NCBI GenBank assembly: GCA_045627365.1
Contig: JAZQNN010000012.1
Coordinates: 1 to 16,886, forward strand
Length of the DNA stretch: 16,886 bases
From: RGIG5612 sp045627365
GTDB lineage: Bacteria > Bacillota > Clostridia > Lachnospirales > Lachnospiraceae
Reading direction: 5' to 3'
A model generated the notes under the pieces. That model had not been told where the DNA came from. It did no database searches and worked only from the letters and a program-made list of their open reading frames with translations. How positions within the stretch are numbered: position 1 is the stretch's first letter; every line of letters starts with the position of its first letter. A program made the translations under genes and the position numbers. This document shows positions 7,034 through 14,527 of this stretch, piece after piece.

Positions 7034-7477
7034 ATGGCTAAAGAATTCAAAGGCCGCGTGATCGCGCCCGGGACATGCACTGCAGAGGCCCTCGTATCTC
7101 ATGGCGGACTCAATACACTGGCGTCATATTCAATGTCACTGATGTTTGGCGACAAGGAAGTAAAATGTGGTGATCAGGGCAACCCTGACCTTTATAAGAA
7201 GCCTATGCTCGGCAAGGTAATGTGCCTTCCTGAGACGATCGGTTCAACTACCGGCGGAATGGTCCTTTACGTAGCTTGCGCACAGCATAAAGGCCCGGCT
7301 GCGATGCTTTTCAGCAAACCGATCGACTCGCTGGCAGCATCCGGAGCGATCCTCGCGGCAAACTTTACCGACGCTAATATGCCTGTAATCGACAACCTCG
7401 GCGAGGAGTTCCTGAATTACGTTCAGACAGGAATGAAGATCACGGTCGGCGAGGATGGTGTTGTGACAGTAGATTGA
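7034..7477 (+). CDS. Aconitase X swivel-domain (small) subunit
   Basis: A 147-residue DUF126-type swivel domain that completes the AcnX active site with the large subunit. Seen: N-terminal FKGRVIAPGTCTAEALV (5-21), the substrate-loop region with CGDQGNP (45-51), then LPETIGSTTGGMVLYV (65-80) where the family carries its catalytic serine loop, and a C-terminal half with GPAAMLFSKPID and NMPVID. Its ATG follows the large-subunit TAA with no gap, and the ribosome site AGGAGGG lies inside the large-subunit gene, so the two are translationally coupled, as expected for a heterodimer. From memory, characterised members often have an Arg-Gly-Ser-x-Ser-Gly-Ser-like loop. Here the Arg is Ile and the last Ser is Gly, hinting at a different substrate. 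Confidence 0.88.
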   Translation: MAKEFKGRVIAPGTCTAEALVSHGGLNTLASYSMSLMFGDKEVKCGDQGNPDLYKKPMLGKVMCLPETIGSTTGGMVLYVACAQHKGPAAMLFSKPIDSLAASGAILAANFTDANMPVIDNLGEEFLNYVQTGMKITVGEDGVVTVD

Positions 7478-7491
7478 TGTTTATAAGGGAA

Positions 7492-7514
7492 GCAGGGGAC
7501 ATTTATTTCCCTGC
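7492..7514 (+). promoter_or_regulatory. Hairpin between the AcnX small subunit and the OYE reductase
   Basis: GCAGGG (7492-7497) pairs with CCCTGC (7509-7514) around an 11-base loop. No T run follows directly, although an A/T-rich near-palindrome lies at about 7523-7538. The 122-base gap is long for an operon. The hairpin may partly attenuate or process the transcript so that the reductase is made at a different level. Not a convincing terminator. Confidence 0.4.
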
Positions 7515-7599
7515 CCGTGAACGGAAAAAATATTTTTCAATCTTCCTGAAATAGAGGCAACACTCTGACAGAGAAGCATAAATAAAAAAGGAGGAACAT

Positions 7600-9654
7600 A
7601 TGAAACAGGAGTACGAAGCACTCTTCACCCCATGGAAGATCGGCAACTGTGAGATCAAGAACCGTATCGTACAGTGCTCCATGGGCGGCACATCTATCTT
7701 CGGATGGATGGAACCGAATCATTTCGATAAAGAAGCGGCTAATTTCCTGCTTGAGCGTGCCAAAGGCGGAGCCGGACTTATTTTGCCGGGCATCGCACCG
7801 CTCAGAGACACCTTAGGCGGCAAATGGCTTTATCAAGGCAAAGGCAAGTACGCCAAACTCAAGGAATTCATGGATGAATTTCACAAGACCGGCTGCAAGC
7901 TGTTCGTTCAGATCACAGCAGGCTTCGGCCGTTCGATGGCGGTAAACGAGCTGATGGAGAAAGTTCATTCGAACGGTTTCCTGAACGCTGTTGCCAAGCC
8001 GATAATCAACGTTGATTATCTGTGCGCATCGGCATCACCTAATCCTAACCGCTGGTCAGATAATGTGCCAAGCCGCGCACTGACCGTGAAAGAGATTAAG
8101 GACATGGTAGAGGGATTTGCAAGGACTGCAAAGCTCTGCCAGGATGCAGGCGTTGACGGTATCGAGGTCCATGCTGTTCATGAAGGATACCTTATTGACC
8201 AGTTCACAATGAAATACACCAACCAGAGGACTGACGAATACGGCGGCAGCTTAGAGAACCGCTATCGCTTCCCGGTTGAAATAGTTAAGGCGATCAAGGA
8301 ACGCTGCGGCAAGGACTTTCCTGTTACGCTGCGTTACAGCGTCGTATCCAAGACCAAGGGCTTTCGCCAGGGCGCTTTGCCGGGAGAGGAGTACACCGAG
8401 GTCGGTCGTGACATGGAAGAGTCCGAGTGGGCTGCAAAATATCTGCAGGATGCCGGCTACGACATGCTCAACTGCGATAACGGAACATATGATGCCTGGT
8501 ATTGGGCACACCCGCCAGGATACATGCCTGACAACTGCAACCTTGAATATGTTGAGCATATCAAGAAATTCGTGGATATCCCGGTCGTTTGCGCAGGCAA
8601 GATGACTCCGGCCGTTGCTGCCAAGGCTATCGCCGAGGGCAAGATCGACGGCATGGGCGTTGCACGTCAGTTCCTGGTTGATCCTGAATGGATCATCAAG
8701 CTGCGTGAGGACAGAGAAGCTGATATCAAGCCTTGCATCAACTGCCACAACGGATGCTTCAATATGTCCAAGTGTGAGGGCTCTGCGAATATGCAGGAGA
8801 TGGAAGACACGATGGGCATGGCTCGCTGCGCTCTGACACCGCGCACGATGCAGACTAAGAAATACAAGATCGTCAAGACCTCTTCGCCTAAGAAGATCGC
8901 TGTTATCGGCGGCGGAATCGGCGGAATGGAGACCGCTCTTGTTGCTGCGGCACGCGGCCATAATGTTACACTGTACGAGAAATCAGGCGAGCTGGGCGGC
9001 GTATTTATCAAAGCAGCTGCGCCATCATTCAAGGACCGTGACCGTGACCTTATCGAGTGGTACCGCCGCGAGATGGCAAAGCATCCTGAGATCGAAGTCA
9101 AGCTGAACACTGAAGTAAGCGACATCGCATCTTTAGGCGCAGATGAGGTCGTTATCGCGACCGGCTCAGTTGCTAAGAGACCGCCGATCAAGGGCATCGA
9201 GTATTCGATCGAGGCTACAGAGTATCTGGCTGGTGCCGAGGTGGGTGATAAAGTCGTTATCGTCGGCGGCGGACTTACAGGATGCGAGATCGCATACGAT
9301 CTGATCCTTAAGGGCAAGCATCCGGTTGTTGTCGAGGCTTTGCAGGATCTTATAACAGGCGCGGGCGTATGCCTTGCCAATTCTTCATTCTTAAGAGAGG
9401 CACTGGCATTCAACAAGGCTCCTGTATACCTTAAGACCAAGCTCACCGAGATCAAGGAGAAGAGCGTTGTCATTGAAAAACCGGATGGATCATCTGAGGA
9501 GCTTGAAGCAGATAATGTGATCCTTTCAGTCGGCTACAATCCGGCGCCTCTTACCGGTGCCGGAAAGGGAGTTCACTTGGTTGGTGACGCTGCGGCTGTC
9601 GGCAATCTGCGCACTGTTATCTGGCAGGCGTGGGATGTAGCAATGAAACTGTAA
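7600..9654 (+). CDS. OYE-family NADH:flavin oxidoreductase with FMN, Fe-S and FAD/NAD(P)H domains (2,4-dienoyl-CoA reductase/enoate reductase type)
   Basis: Large flavoenzyme likely to reduce an activated C=C bond with NAD(P)H. Seen: an FMN-binding TIM barrel (about 1-370) with HAVHEGYLIDQF (191-202), where His191, His194 and Tyr197 align with the active-site region, and TNQRTDEYGGSLENR (207-221). An Fe-S motif follows with Cys379-x2-Cys382-x3-Cys386 and a fourth ligand probably at Cys410. Then come a dinucleotide-binding motif GGGIGGMETA (437-446) and a second Rossmann motif GGGLTGCE (556-563), ending in VGDAAAVGNL. The layout matches bacterial dienoyl-CoA reductase, cinnamate/enoate reductases and the bile-acid enzymes BaiCD/BaiH. 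684 residues is slightly long, partly from extra residues between the third and fourth cluster cysteines. A strong AAGGAGGA site precedes the ATG. The substrate is unknown; its place after aconitase X suggests reduction of the dehydration product. Confidence 0.92.
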   Translation: MKQEYEALFTPWKIGNCEIKNRIVQCSMGGTSIFGWMEPNHFDKEAANFLLERAKGGAGLILPGIAPLRDTLGGKWLYQGKGKYAKLKEFMDEFHKTGCKLFVQITAGFGRSMAVNELMEKVHSNGFLNAVAKPIINVDYLCASASPNPNRWSDNVPSRALTVKEIKDMVEGFARTAKLCQDAGVDGIEVHAVHEGYLIDQFTMKYTNQRTDEYGGSLENRYRFPVEIVKAIKERCGKDFPVTLRYSVVSKTKGFRQGALPGEEYTEVGRDMEESEWAAKYLQDAGYDMLNCDNGTYDAWYWAHPPGYMPDNCNLEYVEHIKKFVDIPVVCAGKMTPAVAAKAIAEGKIDGMGVARQFLVDPEWIIKLREDREADIKPCINCHNGCFNMSKCEGSANMQEMEDTMGMARCALTPRTMQTKKYKIVKTSSPKKIAVIGGGIGGMETALVAAARGHNVTLYEKSGELGGVFIKAAAPSFKDRDRDLIEWYRREMAKHPEIEVKLNTEVSDIASLGADEVVIATGSVAKRPPIKGIEYSIEATEYLAGAEVGDKVVIVGGGLTGCEIAYDLILKGKHPVVVEALQDLITGAGVCLANSSFLREALAFNKAPVYLKTKLTEIKEKSVVIEKPDGSSEELEADNVILSVGYNPAPLTGAGKGVHLVGDAAAVGNLRTVIWQAWDVAMKL

Positions 9655-9681
9655 TATATCTGCATAGATACATTTCTTAAG

Positions 9682-9713
9682 GTGCCTTTGCGTGATGCAA
9701 AGGCACTTTTTTT
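9682..9713 (+). terminator. Strong intrinsic terminator after the OYE reductase
   Basis: GTGCCTTTGC (9682-9691) and GCAAAGGCAC (9697-9706) form a perfect ten-pair stem with a five-base GTGAT loop, followed by seven T (9707-9713). It closes the aconitase-X/OYE unit and separates it from leuS. Confidence 0.97.
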
Positions 9714-9727
9714 GCCGATTTTGAGGA

Positions 9728-9756
9728 TTGAACACATGGTTGCCTTGTGCTAAAAT
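9728..9756 (+). promoter_or_regulatory. Predicted leuS promoter
   Basis: TTGAAC (9728-9733), a 17-base spacer and TAAAAT (9751-9756) preceded by TGC, an extended -10 element. Transcription would start near 9763, leaving a leader of about 24 bases with the GCGGAGG ribosome site. There is no room for a T-box leader between the preceding terminator and the gene. Confidence 0.65.
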
Positions 9757-9786
9757 ATTTTGCGATATTTTAGTGCGGAGGCATTT

Positions 9787-12204
9787 ATGAAAGTCACATA
9801 TAATCATAAGGAAGTCGAGAAAAAATGGCATGACTACTGGGAAGAGCACCCGGTAAATGTTGATGACGGTAAGAAGGAGAAGTACTACTGCCTGGATATG
9901 TTCCCATATCCTTCAGGCTCCGGCCTTCATGTCGGACACTGGAGAGGATATGTTATCTCTGATGTATGGAGCCGCTACAAGCTCATGCAGGGATATTACC
10001 TGATTCACCCGATGGGATGGGATGCATTCGGCCTGCCGGCTGAGAACTATGCCATCAAGATGGGCATCCATCCGTCTATTTCCACGGCTTCGAATATTGC
10101 CAATATAAAGAGACAGATCAACCAGATCGCAGCAATTTACGACTGGGACAGAGAAGTTAATACCACCGATCCTGATTTCTACAAGTGGACTCAGTGGATC
10201 TTTGTTCAGATGTTCAAGAAAGGCCTCGCTTACGAGAAGGAGATGCCTATCAACTGGTGTCCTTCATGCAAGACCGGTCTTGCTAACGAGGAAGTCGTTG
10301 ACGGCAAATGCGAGCGCTGCGGAGCAGAAGTTACCAAGAAGAACCTTCGCCAGTGGATGCTGAAGATCACAGCATACGCTGACAGACTTCTTGACGACCT
10401 TCAGACACTTGACTGGCCTGAGAAGGTCATCAAGATGCAGAGCGAGTGGATCGGAAGATCATACGGCGCGGAAATCGATTTTGCGGTTGAGAATTCCGAC
10501 AGGAAGATCACTGTTTATACTACCAGACCGGATACGCTTCATGGCGCAACATTCATGGTACTGGCACCTGAATATAAGGATGCTATAGACCTTGCAACTC
10601 CGGAGCAGAAGGCAGCTGTAGAGGATTATATCTACAAGACATCCATGAAGTCTTCCGTTGACCGTCTGCAGGACAAGGAGAAGACCGGCGTATTCACAGG
10701 CAGCTATGCGATCAATCCGCTTAACGGCGCCAAGGTTCCTATCTGGCTGGCAGATTATGTACTGGCTGATTACGGCACAGGTGCTATCATGTGCGTACCG
10801 GCCCATGATGACAGAGACTTTGAATTTGCCAAGAAGTTCGCTCTTCCGATCATTCAGGTAATAGCTGAGAACGGACAGGAGATCGAGAATCTTGAGCAGG
10901 CTTATACAGGCACAGGCACAGTTATCAATTCAGGCGAGTGGAACGGCAGAGATTCTGCAGAACTTAAGAAGAACGCTCCTGAAGAGATCGAAAAAGCAGG
11001 CCTCGGCCATAAGAAAGTTAACTACAAGCTGCGTGACTGGGTATTTTCACGTCAGCGTTACTGGGGCGAACCTATCCCTATCGTTCATTGCCCGCACTGC
11101 GGTGCTGTTCCTGTTCCGGAAGATCAGCTTCCGCTGCTGCTTCCTGATGTAGAAAGCTACCAGCCGACAGGTACAGGCGAGTCACCTCTTGCCGACATTA
11201 CAGATTGGGTCAACACCACATGTCCTGTCTGCGGAGCACCTGCAAAGCGCGAGACCAACACCATGCCTCAGTGGGCAGGCTCTTCATGGTACTTCCTGCG
11301 CTATGTTGACAGCAAGAACGATAAAGAACTCGTTTCCCGCGAGAAGGCTGACAAATACCTTCCGGTCGATATGTACATCGGCGGCGTAGAGCATGCGGTA
11401 CTGCATTTGCTGTACTCCAGATTCTACACCAAGTTCCTGAAAGATATCGGCGTTCTTGATTTTGACGAGCCGTTCCACAAGCTCTTTAACCAGGGCATGA
11501 TCACCGGCAAGAACGGTATCAAGATGAGCAAATCCAAGGGCAACGTTGTTTCACCTGATGATCTGGTTCGCGACTATGGCTGCGACGCTCTGAGACTTTA
11601 CGAACTTTTCGTAGGACCTCCGGAGCTTGACAGTGAGTGGGATGAAGCCGGCATCGGCGGCGTTTACAAGTTCCTTTGCCGTCTGTACAGCCTGGCAATG
11701 AATTCGGTCGAAGCGGGCGTAGAGGCAACACCTGAGATGATCAAGCTCCGCAACAAGCTGGCCAAGGATATAACCACCAGACTTGAGTCATTCAGCCTGA
11801 ATACTGTAATCAGCGGATTTATGGAGTATAACAACAAGCTTAACGATATCGCCAAGACCACCGGCGGAATCGACCGCGAGACGATGGAAGTATTCGTAAG
11901 ACTCCTTGCACCATTTGCACCGCATATTTCAGAGGAAATGTGGCAGGCATTCGGCAATACCAACAGCGTATTCGACGCAGCCAACGGCTGGCCGACATAC
12001 GATGAGGCTCTGTGCAAGGATGATGAGATCGAGATCGGTGTTCAGGTCAACGGCAAGCTTAAGGGCACCATTAAGATCCCGGCAGACTGCTCAGCACCTG
12101 ATGCGATCGCAGCAGCCAAAGAGATGCTCGGCGGCAAGCTCTCCGGCAACATCGTGAAAGAGATCTACGTTCCGGGCAGGATCGTAAATATCGTTGCGAA
12201 ATAA
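9787..12204 (+). CDS. leuS: Leucine--tRNA ligase
   Basis: Class Ia aminoacyl-tRNA synthetase charging tRNA-Leu in the cytoplasm. Seen: HIGH-type motif HVGH (48-51) in YPSGSGLHVGH, zinc-binding cysteines at 158/161 and 175/178, the CP1 editing domain with TTRPDT (245-250) and HDDRDFEF (340-347), a second cysteine set at 435/438 and 479/482, WAGSSWYFLRY (496-506), KMSKS at 579-583, and the C-terminal anticodon-binding and tail region. The length is 805, as usual for bacterial LeuRS, with catalytic and editing sites intact. An in-frame TTG at 9760 adds nine residues but lies upstream of the predicted transcription start; the ATG at 9787 has GCGGAGG five bases before it. Monocistronic, with its own promoter and terminator. 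Confidence 0.98.
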   Translation: MKVTYNHKEVEKKWHDYWEEHPVNVDDGKKEKYYCLDMFPYPSGSGLHVGHWRGYVISDVWSRYKLMQGYYLIHPMGWDAFGLPAENYAIKMGIHPSISTASNIANIKRQINQIAAIYDWDREVNTTDPDFYKWTQWIFVQMFKKGLAYEKEMPINWCPSCKTGLANEEVVDGKCERCGAEVTKKNLRQWMLKITAYADRLLDDLQTLDWPEKVIKMQSEWIGRSYGAEIDFAVENSDRKITVYTTRPDTLHGATFMVLAPEYKDAIDLATPEQKAAVEDYIYKTSMKSSVDRLQDKEKTGVFTGSYAINPLNGAKVPIWLADYVLADYGTGAIMCVPAHDDRDFEFAKKFALPIIQVIAENGQEIENLEQAYTGTGTVINSGEWNGRDSAELKKNAPEEIEKAGLGHKKVNYKLRDWVFSRQRYWGEPIPIVHCPHCGAVPVPEDQLPLLLPDVESYQPTGTGESPLADITDWVNTTCPVCGAPAKRETNTMPQWAGSSWYFLRYVDSKNDKELVSREKADKYLPVDMYIGGVEHAVLHLLYSRFYTKFLKDIGVLDFDEPFHKLFNQGMITGKNGIKMSKSKGNVVSPDDLVRDYGCDALRLYELFVGPPELDSEWDEAGIGGVYKFLCRLYSLAMNSVEAGVEATPEMIKLRNKLAKDITTRLESFSLNTVISGFMEYNNKLNDIAKTTGGIDRETMEVFVRLLAPFAPHISEEMWQAFGNTNSVFDAANGWPTYDEALCKDDEIEIGVQVNGKLKGTIKIPADCSAPDAIAAAKEMLGGKLSGNIVKEIYVPGRIVNIVAK

Positions 12205-12223
12205 ATAATCATTACAAAGAGAA

Positions 12224-12259
12224 GGGGCATCATCCATACGGAAGATGCCCCTGTTTTTT
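12224..12259 (+). terminator. Intrinsic terminator after leuS
   Basis: GGGGCATC (12224-12231) pairs with GATGCCCC (12244-12251), with three more possible pairs inside (TCC/GGA), followed by TG and six T. It lies between the convergent leuS and DMT genes. The other strand offers only a weak pyrimidine-rich tail (CCCCTTCTCTTT), so it may serve the DMT gene poorly. Confidence 0.92.
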
Positions 12260-12274
12260 ATATATCAATGTATT

Positions 12275-13159
12275 TTACTTTTTCGGGCTTTTTTGAAAAT
12301 GCACTTCCGAAAGAACCGCTCCTTGGATGATGAGGACCGCACCGATCAGACTGATCCAGGAGAATCCTTCATGCAGGATGAACATCGAGCAAAGCACAGC
12401 TACGACAGGATCAACATACGAGAAGATCCCTACCTGCTGGCTGGTAAGATCGTCGATCGAGCCGAAGTAGAGCATATACACAAGTCCGGTGTGAACGATA
12501 CCGGCAACAAGAAGCCAGATGATCGATGATGTATCAGGGGCGAAGCTTGCAACGTCTTCTGTGATGAATGTATATACAGCCATGACTATTCCGGCAACAA
12601 ACATTTCGATAATTGTCTTGTCGTAGACCGGAATATCGGAGATCTTCTTATTGACTATGACGATCGCCGCGTAGAGCAGGGCTGCGAGAAGACCGAGAAG
12701 CGTTCCTGCGAGGCTGAAGTCGGCCGCGCCCTCGGACAGTATTCCTGAGATCATTACCATGCCGGCCATAACGATGATAACGCAGATGATCTTGTGCAGG
12801 GTTATGCGTTCCTTGAAGAACAGAGGCGATACAAAGATAACGATGACCGGGGCGAAGTAGTAAAGAAGCGTTGCGACGGCCACGGTGGTGTATTTGTAGG
12901 CTTCAAAAAGTGCAAGCCAGTTAAAACCGATGAGCGCACCGCCCAGGATCAGAAGCCGGAAATTGGCCTTGATCGCGGATTTGTCAAATCTTTTGCCGCG
13001 GATAAGCATAATGAGCGTCATCAAAAGCGCGGCAAGGAAACCGCGGGCAGAGGCGATGGCACTGCTTGGGAGGTTAATGTTCCTTACAGCAAGGCCGACT
13101 GTGCCAACAATGATTCCGAACAATATCATTTTGATCATAGCTATAGATTGTTTTGACAT
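12275..13159 (-). CDS. EamA-domain DMT-family transporter
   Basis: Cytoplasmic-membrane protein of the drug/metabolite transporter superfamily (EamA type), moving small metabolites whose identity cannot be read from sequence. Seen: about ten hydrophobic segments in two five-segment repeats. The first repeat starts with ILFGIIVGTVGLAVRNI followed by SSAIASARGFLAALLM, the second with LAGTLLGLLAALLYAAIVIVNKK and ends with SYVDPVVAVLCSMFILHEGFSWISLIGAVLII, the usual last two EamA segments. The length of 294 is typical. No Shine-Dalgarno sequence is visible before the ATG; instead a near-consensus promoter ends seven bases upstream of it. It is convergent with leuS and divergent from the YcaO gene. 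Confidence 0.92.
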   Translation of the reverse strand: MSKQSIAMIKMILFGIIVGTVGLAVRNINLPSSAIASARGFLAALLMTLIMLIRGKRFDKSAIKANFRLLILGGALIGFNWLALFEAYKYTTVAVATLLYYFAPVIVIFVSPLFFKERITLHKIICVIIVMAGMVMISGILSEGAADFSLAGTLLGLLAALLYAAIVIVNKKISDIPVYDKTIIEMFVAGIVMAVYTFITEDVASFAPDTSSIIWLLVAGIVHTGLVYMLYFGSIDDLTSQQVGIFSYVDPVVAVLCSMFILHEGFSWISLIGAVLIIQGAVLSEVHFQKSPKK

Positions 13160-13166
13160 GTTGCTA

Positions 13167-13194
13167 ATTATGGCATATTTCGCGCGAGTGTCAA
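13167..13194 (-). promoter_or_regulatory. Predicted DMT-transporter promoter, abutting its start codon
   Basis: On the minus strand, a perfect TTGACA (13189-13194) is 16 bases from CATAAT (13167-13172), which is preceded by TGC, an extended -10 element. Only seven bases separate the -10 box from the ATG (13157-13159), so the transcript should begin at or within about one base of the A of the start codon, a leaderless mRNA. Confidence 0.65.
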
Positions 13195-13199
13195 ATGAT

Positions 13200-13228
13200 T
13201 TGTGAATTTCTTTTCGTGATAGTATAAT
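13200..13228 (+). promoter_or_regulatory. Predicted promoter of the YcaO gene
   Basis: TTGTGA (13200-13205), a 17-base spacer and a perfect TATAAT (13223-13228). Transcription would start near 13235, giving a leader of about 14 bases that includes the GAGGA ribosome site. Its -35 box lies five bases from the -35 box of the divergent DMT promoter, so one bound protein could affect both. Confidence 0.6.
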
Positions 13229-13248
13229 TACTTCAAAGAGGACAAAAG

Positions 13249-14496
13249 ATGAAACACTTTAAGGACTGCGCACCGGAAGAAACGGTGAGGAAAATCAAAG
13301 ATATACTTGAAACGCTGAATGTTGCGCTCGCCGAGCCGGAACTTTACGAGAGCCGCATCGGTACATATTCGTGCCAGCTTTTCATGCTCGACTGGTTCAA
13401 AAGCACCAACGGCAAAGGAATGACCAGGCCACTTGCGCTGGCCTCCGGCTACGCTGAATTCATGGAGCGACTTCAAAACGGCATGCTTCTCCCGATCGTT
13501 CCGATCGAGGTTATGACTAATGGCGAAAAACGCACATTTTATGTCGCCGCGGATGAAAAATGGACAGACGGAGAACTGACGCTGCCATTTTACAGCCTGA
13601 AACAGGGCAAAGTCATTGATATGCCTTTTGCCGGATATAACAGATACTACGGTTCGAACGGAATGTGCGCCGGCAACACACCGGAGGAGGCGCTTGTACA
13701 GGGCTTTTCTGAGATCATTGAAAGATATGTGATGCGCCGGGTATTCAATGAAGAAATAGTCCTTCCCGACATCCCTGAAGATTATCTGAAGCATCTGGAA
13801 AACGGCGCAGCTCTTTATGAAAAATATAAGAAGATGCAGCAGATCCCGGGGCTCAAGTGCACCTTAAAGGATGCTTCGCTCGGCGGCAGATATCCTGCTG
13901 CGGCTCTGGTCGTTGAGGCAACGGGAAGCCGTGACGCCGCGGTCAAATTCGGCTGCCATCCGGACTACCGTATCGCGATCGAGCGCACCATGACGGAGGC
14001 GTCGCAGAACGGCGAACTTTCGGAATTTGCAAGATTCGGTAAAATCGCCGGGAAGGCTGAAGACGCGGCGGGCGAGATGAATATGCGCTGTATTTACGCG
14101 AATGGCGAGGGGCTGTATCCGGAATGCCTTTTCAAGCACCAAAAGGAGGGCTTTTGCGCCGTTGGATCCGTATCAGGCCGTACAAATGCTGAACTTGCCC
14201 ACACTATGGCAGAGGTCATACTGGCAGAGGGATGCGATTGTCTGATCCGAAATGCCGGGTGGGCAGGATTCCCCGCATATCACATAATCGTTCCGGGAAT
14301 GTCGGAGATGGCGTACCTTACCGAAGAGGAACGGCTGGACAGGAATTTCATCGATCCGGATGCGGATTTTCTACTTAAAGGAAACCCACATGAAGACCCT
14401 GCGGTAACGCTGAAGAGGCACCTTCTTGAGTATGCGTTTGTACATCCCGTAAATCAGGGACCATACGACTTTTTGACGAACGATGCGAGTATTTGA
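13249..14496 (+). CDS. YcaO-family ATP-dependent protein
   Basis: YcaO enzymes use ATP to activate peptide backbone amides, making azolines, thioamides or macroamidines in ribosomal peptides or acting on cellular proteins. Seen: all three ATP-site motifs, Ser66-x3-Glu70-x2-Glu73-Arg74 in GKGMTRPLALASGYAEFMER, the second block Ser136-Asn-Gly with Ala141-Gly and Glu155-x2-Glu158-Arg159, and Glu250-x2-Gln253 in RTMTEASQ. A late segment AYHIIVPGMSEM (343-354) is conserved-looking. The length is 415. There is no Pro-rich (PxPxP) C terminus of the azoline-forming cyclodehydratases; the end is HPVNQGPYDFLTNDASI. No E1-like/ocin-ThiF or TfuA partner and no precursor peptide gene is in the window. A GAGGA site precedes the ATG. 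The next gene, 31 bases on, encodes a cysteine-peptidase homologue. ATP binding is likely, but the substrate is unknown. Confidence 0.88.
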   Translation: MKHFKDCAPEETVRKIKDILETLNVALAEPELYESRIGTYSCQLFMLDWFKSTNGKGMTRPLALASGYAEFMERLQNGMLLPIVPIEVMTNGEKRTFYVAADEKWTDGELTLPFYSLKQGKVIDMPFAGYNRYYGSNGMCAGNTPEEALVQGFSEIIERYVMRRVFNEEIVLPDIPEDYLKHLENGAALYEKYKKMQQIPGLKCTLKDASLGGRYPAAALVVEATGSRDAAVKFGCHPDYRIAIERTMTEASQNGELSEFARFGKIAGKAEDAAGEMNMRCIYANGEGLYPECLFKHQKEGFCAVGSVSGRTNAELAHTMAEVILAEGCDCLIRNAGWAGFPAYHIIVPGMSEMAYLTEEERLDRNFIDPDADFLLKGNPHEDPAVTLKRHLLEYAFVHPVNQGPYDFLTNDASI

Positions 14497-14511
14497 CGGT
14501 TCGCAAATACT
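14488..14511 (+). repeat. Inverted repeat across the YcaO stop codon and the next promoter
   Basis: AGTATTTG (14488-14495) and CAAATACT (14504-14511) are perfect inverted copies separated by eight bases. The repeat contains the YcaO stop codon and overlaps the TTGACG -35 box of the following gene. No T tract follows, so it is not an intrinsic terminator. It could be an operator for a dimeric regulator or a small RNA hairpin at the end of the YcaO frame. Confidence 0.55.
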
Positions 14512-14521
14512 GCTATAAAAT
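14493..14521 (+). promoter_or_regulatory. Predicted promoter of the peptidase-like gene, abutting its start codon
   Basis: TTGACG (14493-14498), a 17-base spacer and TAAAAT (14516-14521). Six bases (GGACAT) separate the -10 box from the ATG at 14528, placing the expected transcription start on the A of the start codon. The promoter begins inside the last codons of the YcaO gene, so the peptidase gene may also be read from the YcaO promoter. Confidence 0.5.
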
Positions 14522-14527
14522 GGACAT

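Noticed and set aside
6488..7102. A 204-codon minus-strand frame opposite the aconitase-X large subunit
   Set aside because: Composition is that of a complementary shadow, it spans the junction of two coupled genes, and no domain or ribosome site supports it.
8251..9473. Long open frames on the minus strand opposite the OYE reductase gene (up to 268 codons)
   Set aside because: They lie entirely inside a well-supported gene, have no ribosome sites or recognisable domains, and their Ser/Arg/Pro-rich translations are typical of antisense shadows.
14497..14527. RiPP precursor peptide gene between the YcaO and peptidase genes
   Set aside because: The gap is 31 bases, and no plausible small frame with a ribosome site was seen around 13160-13249 or 15224-15255 either.
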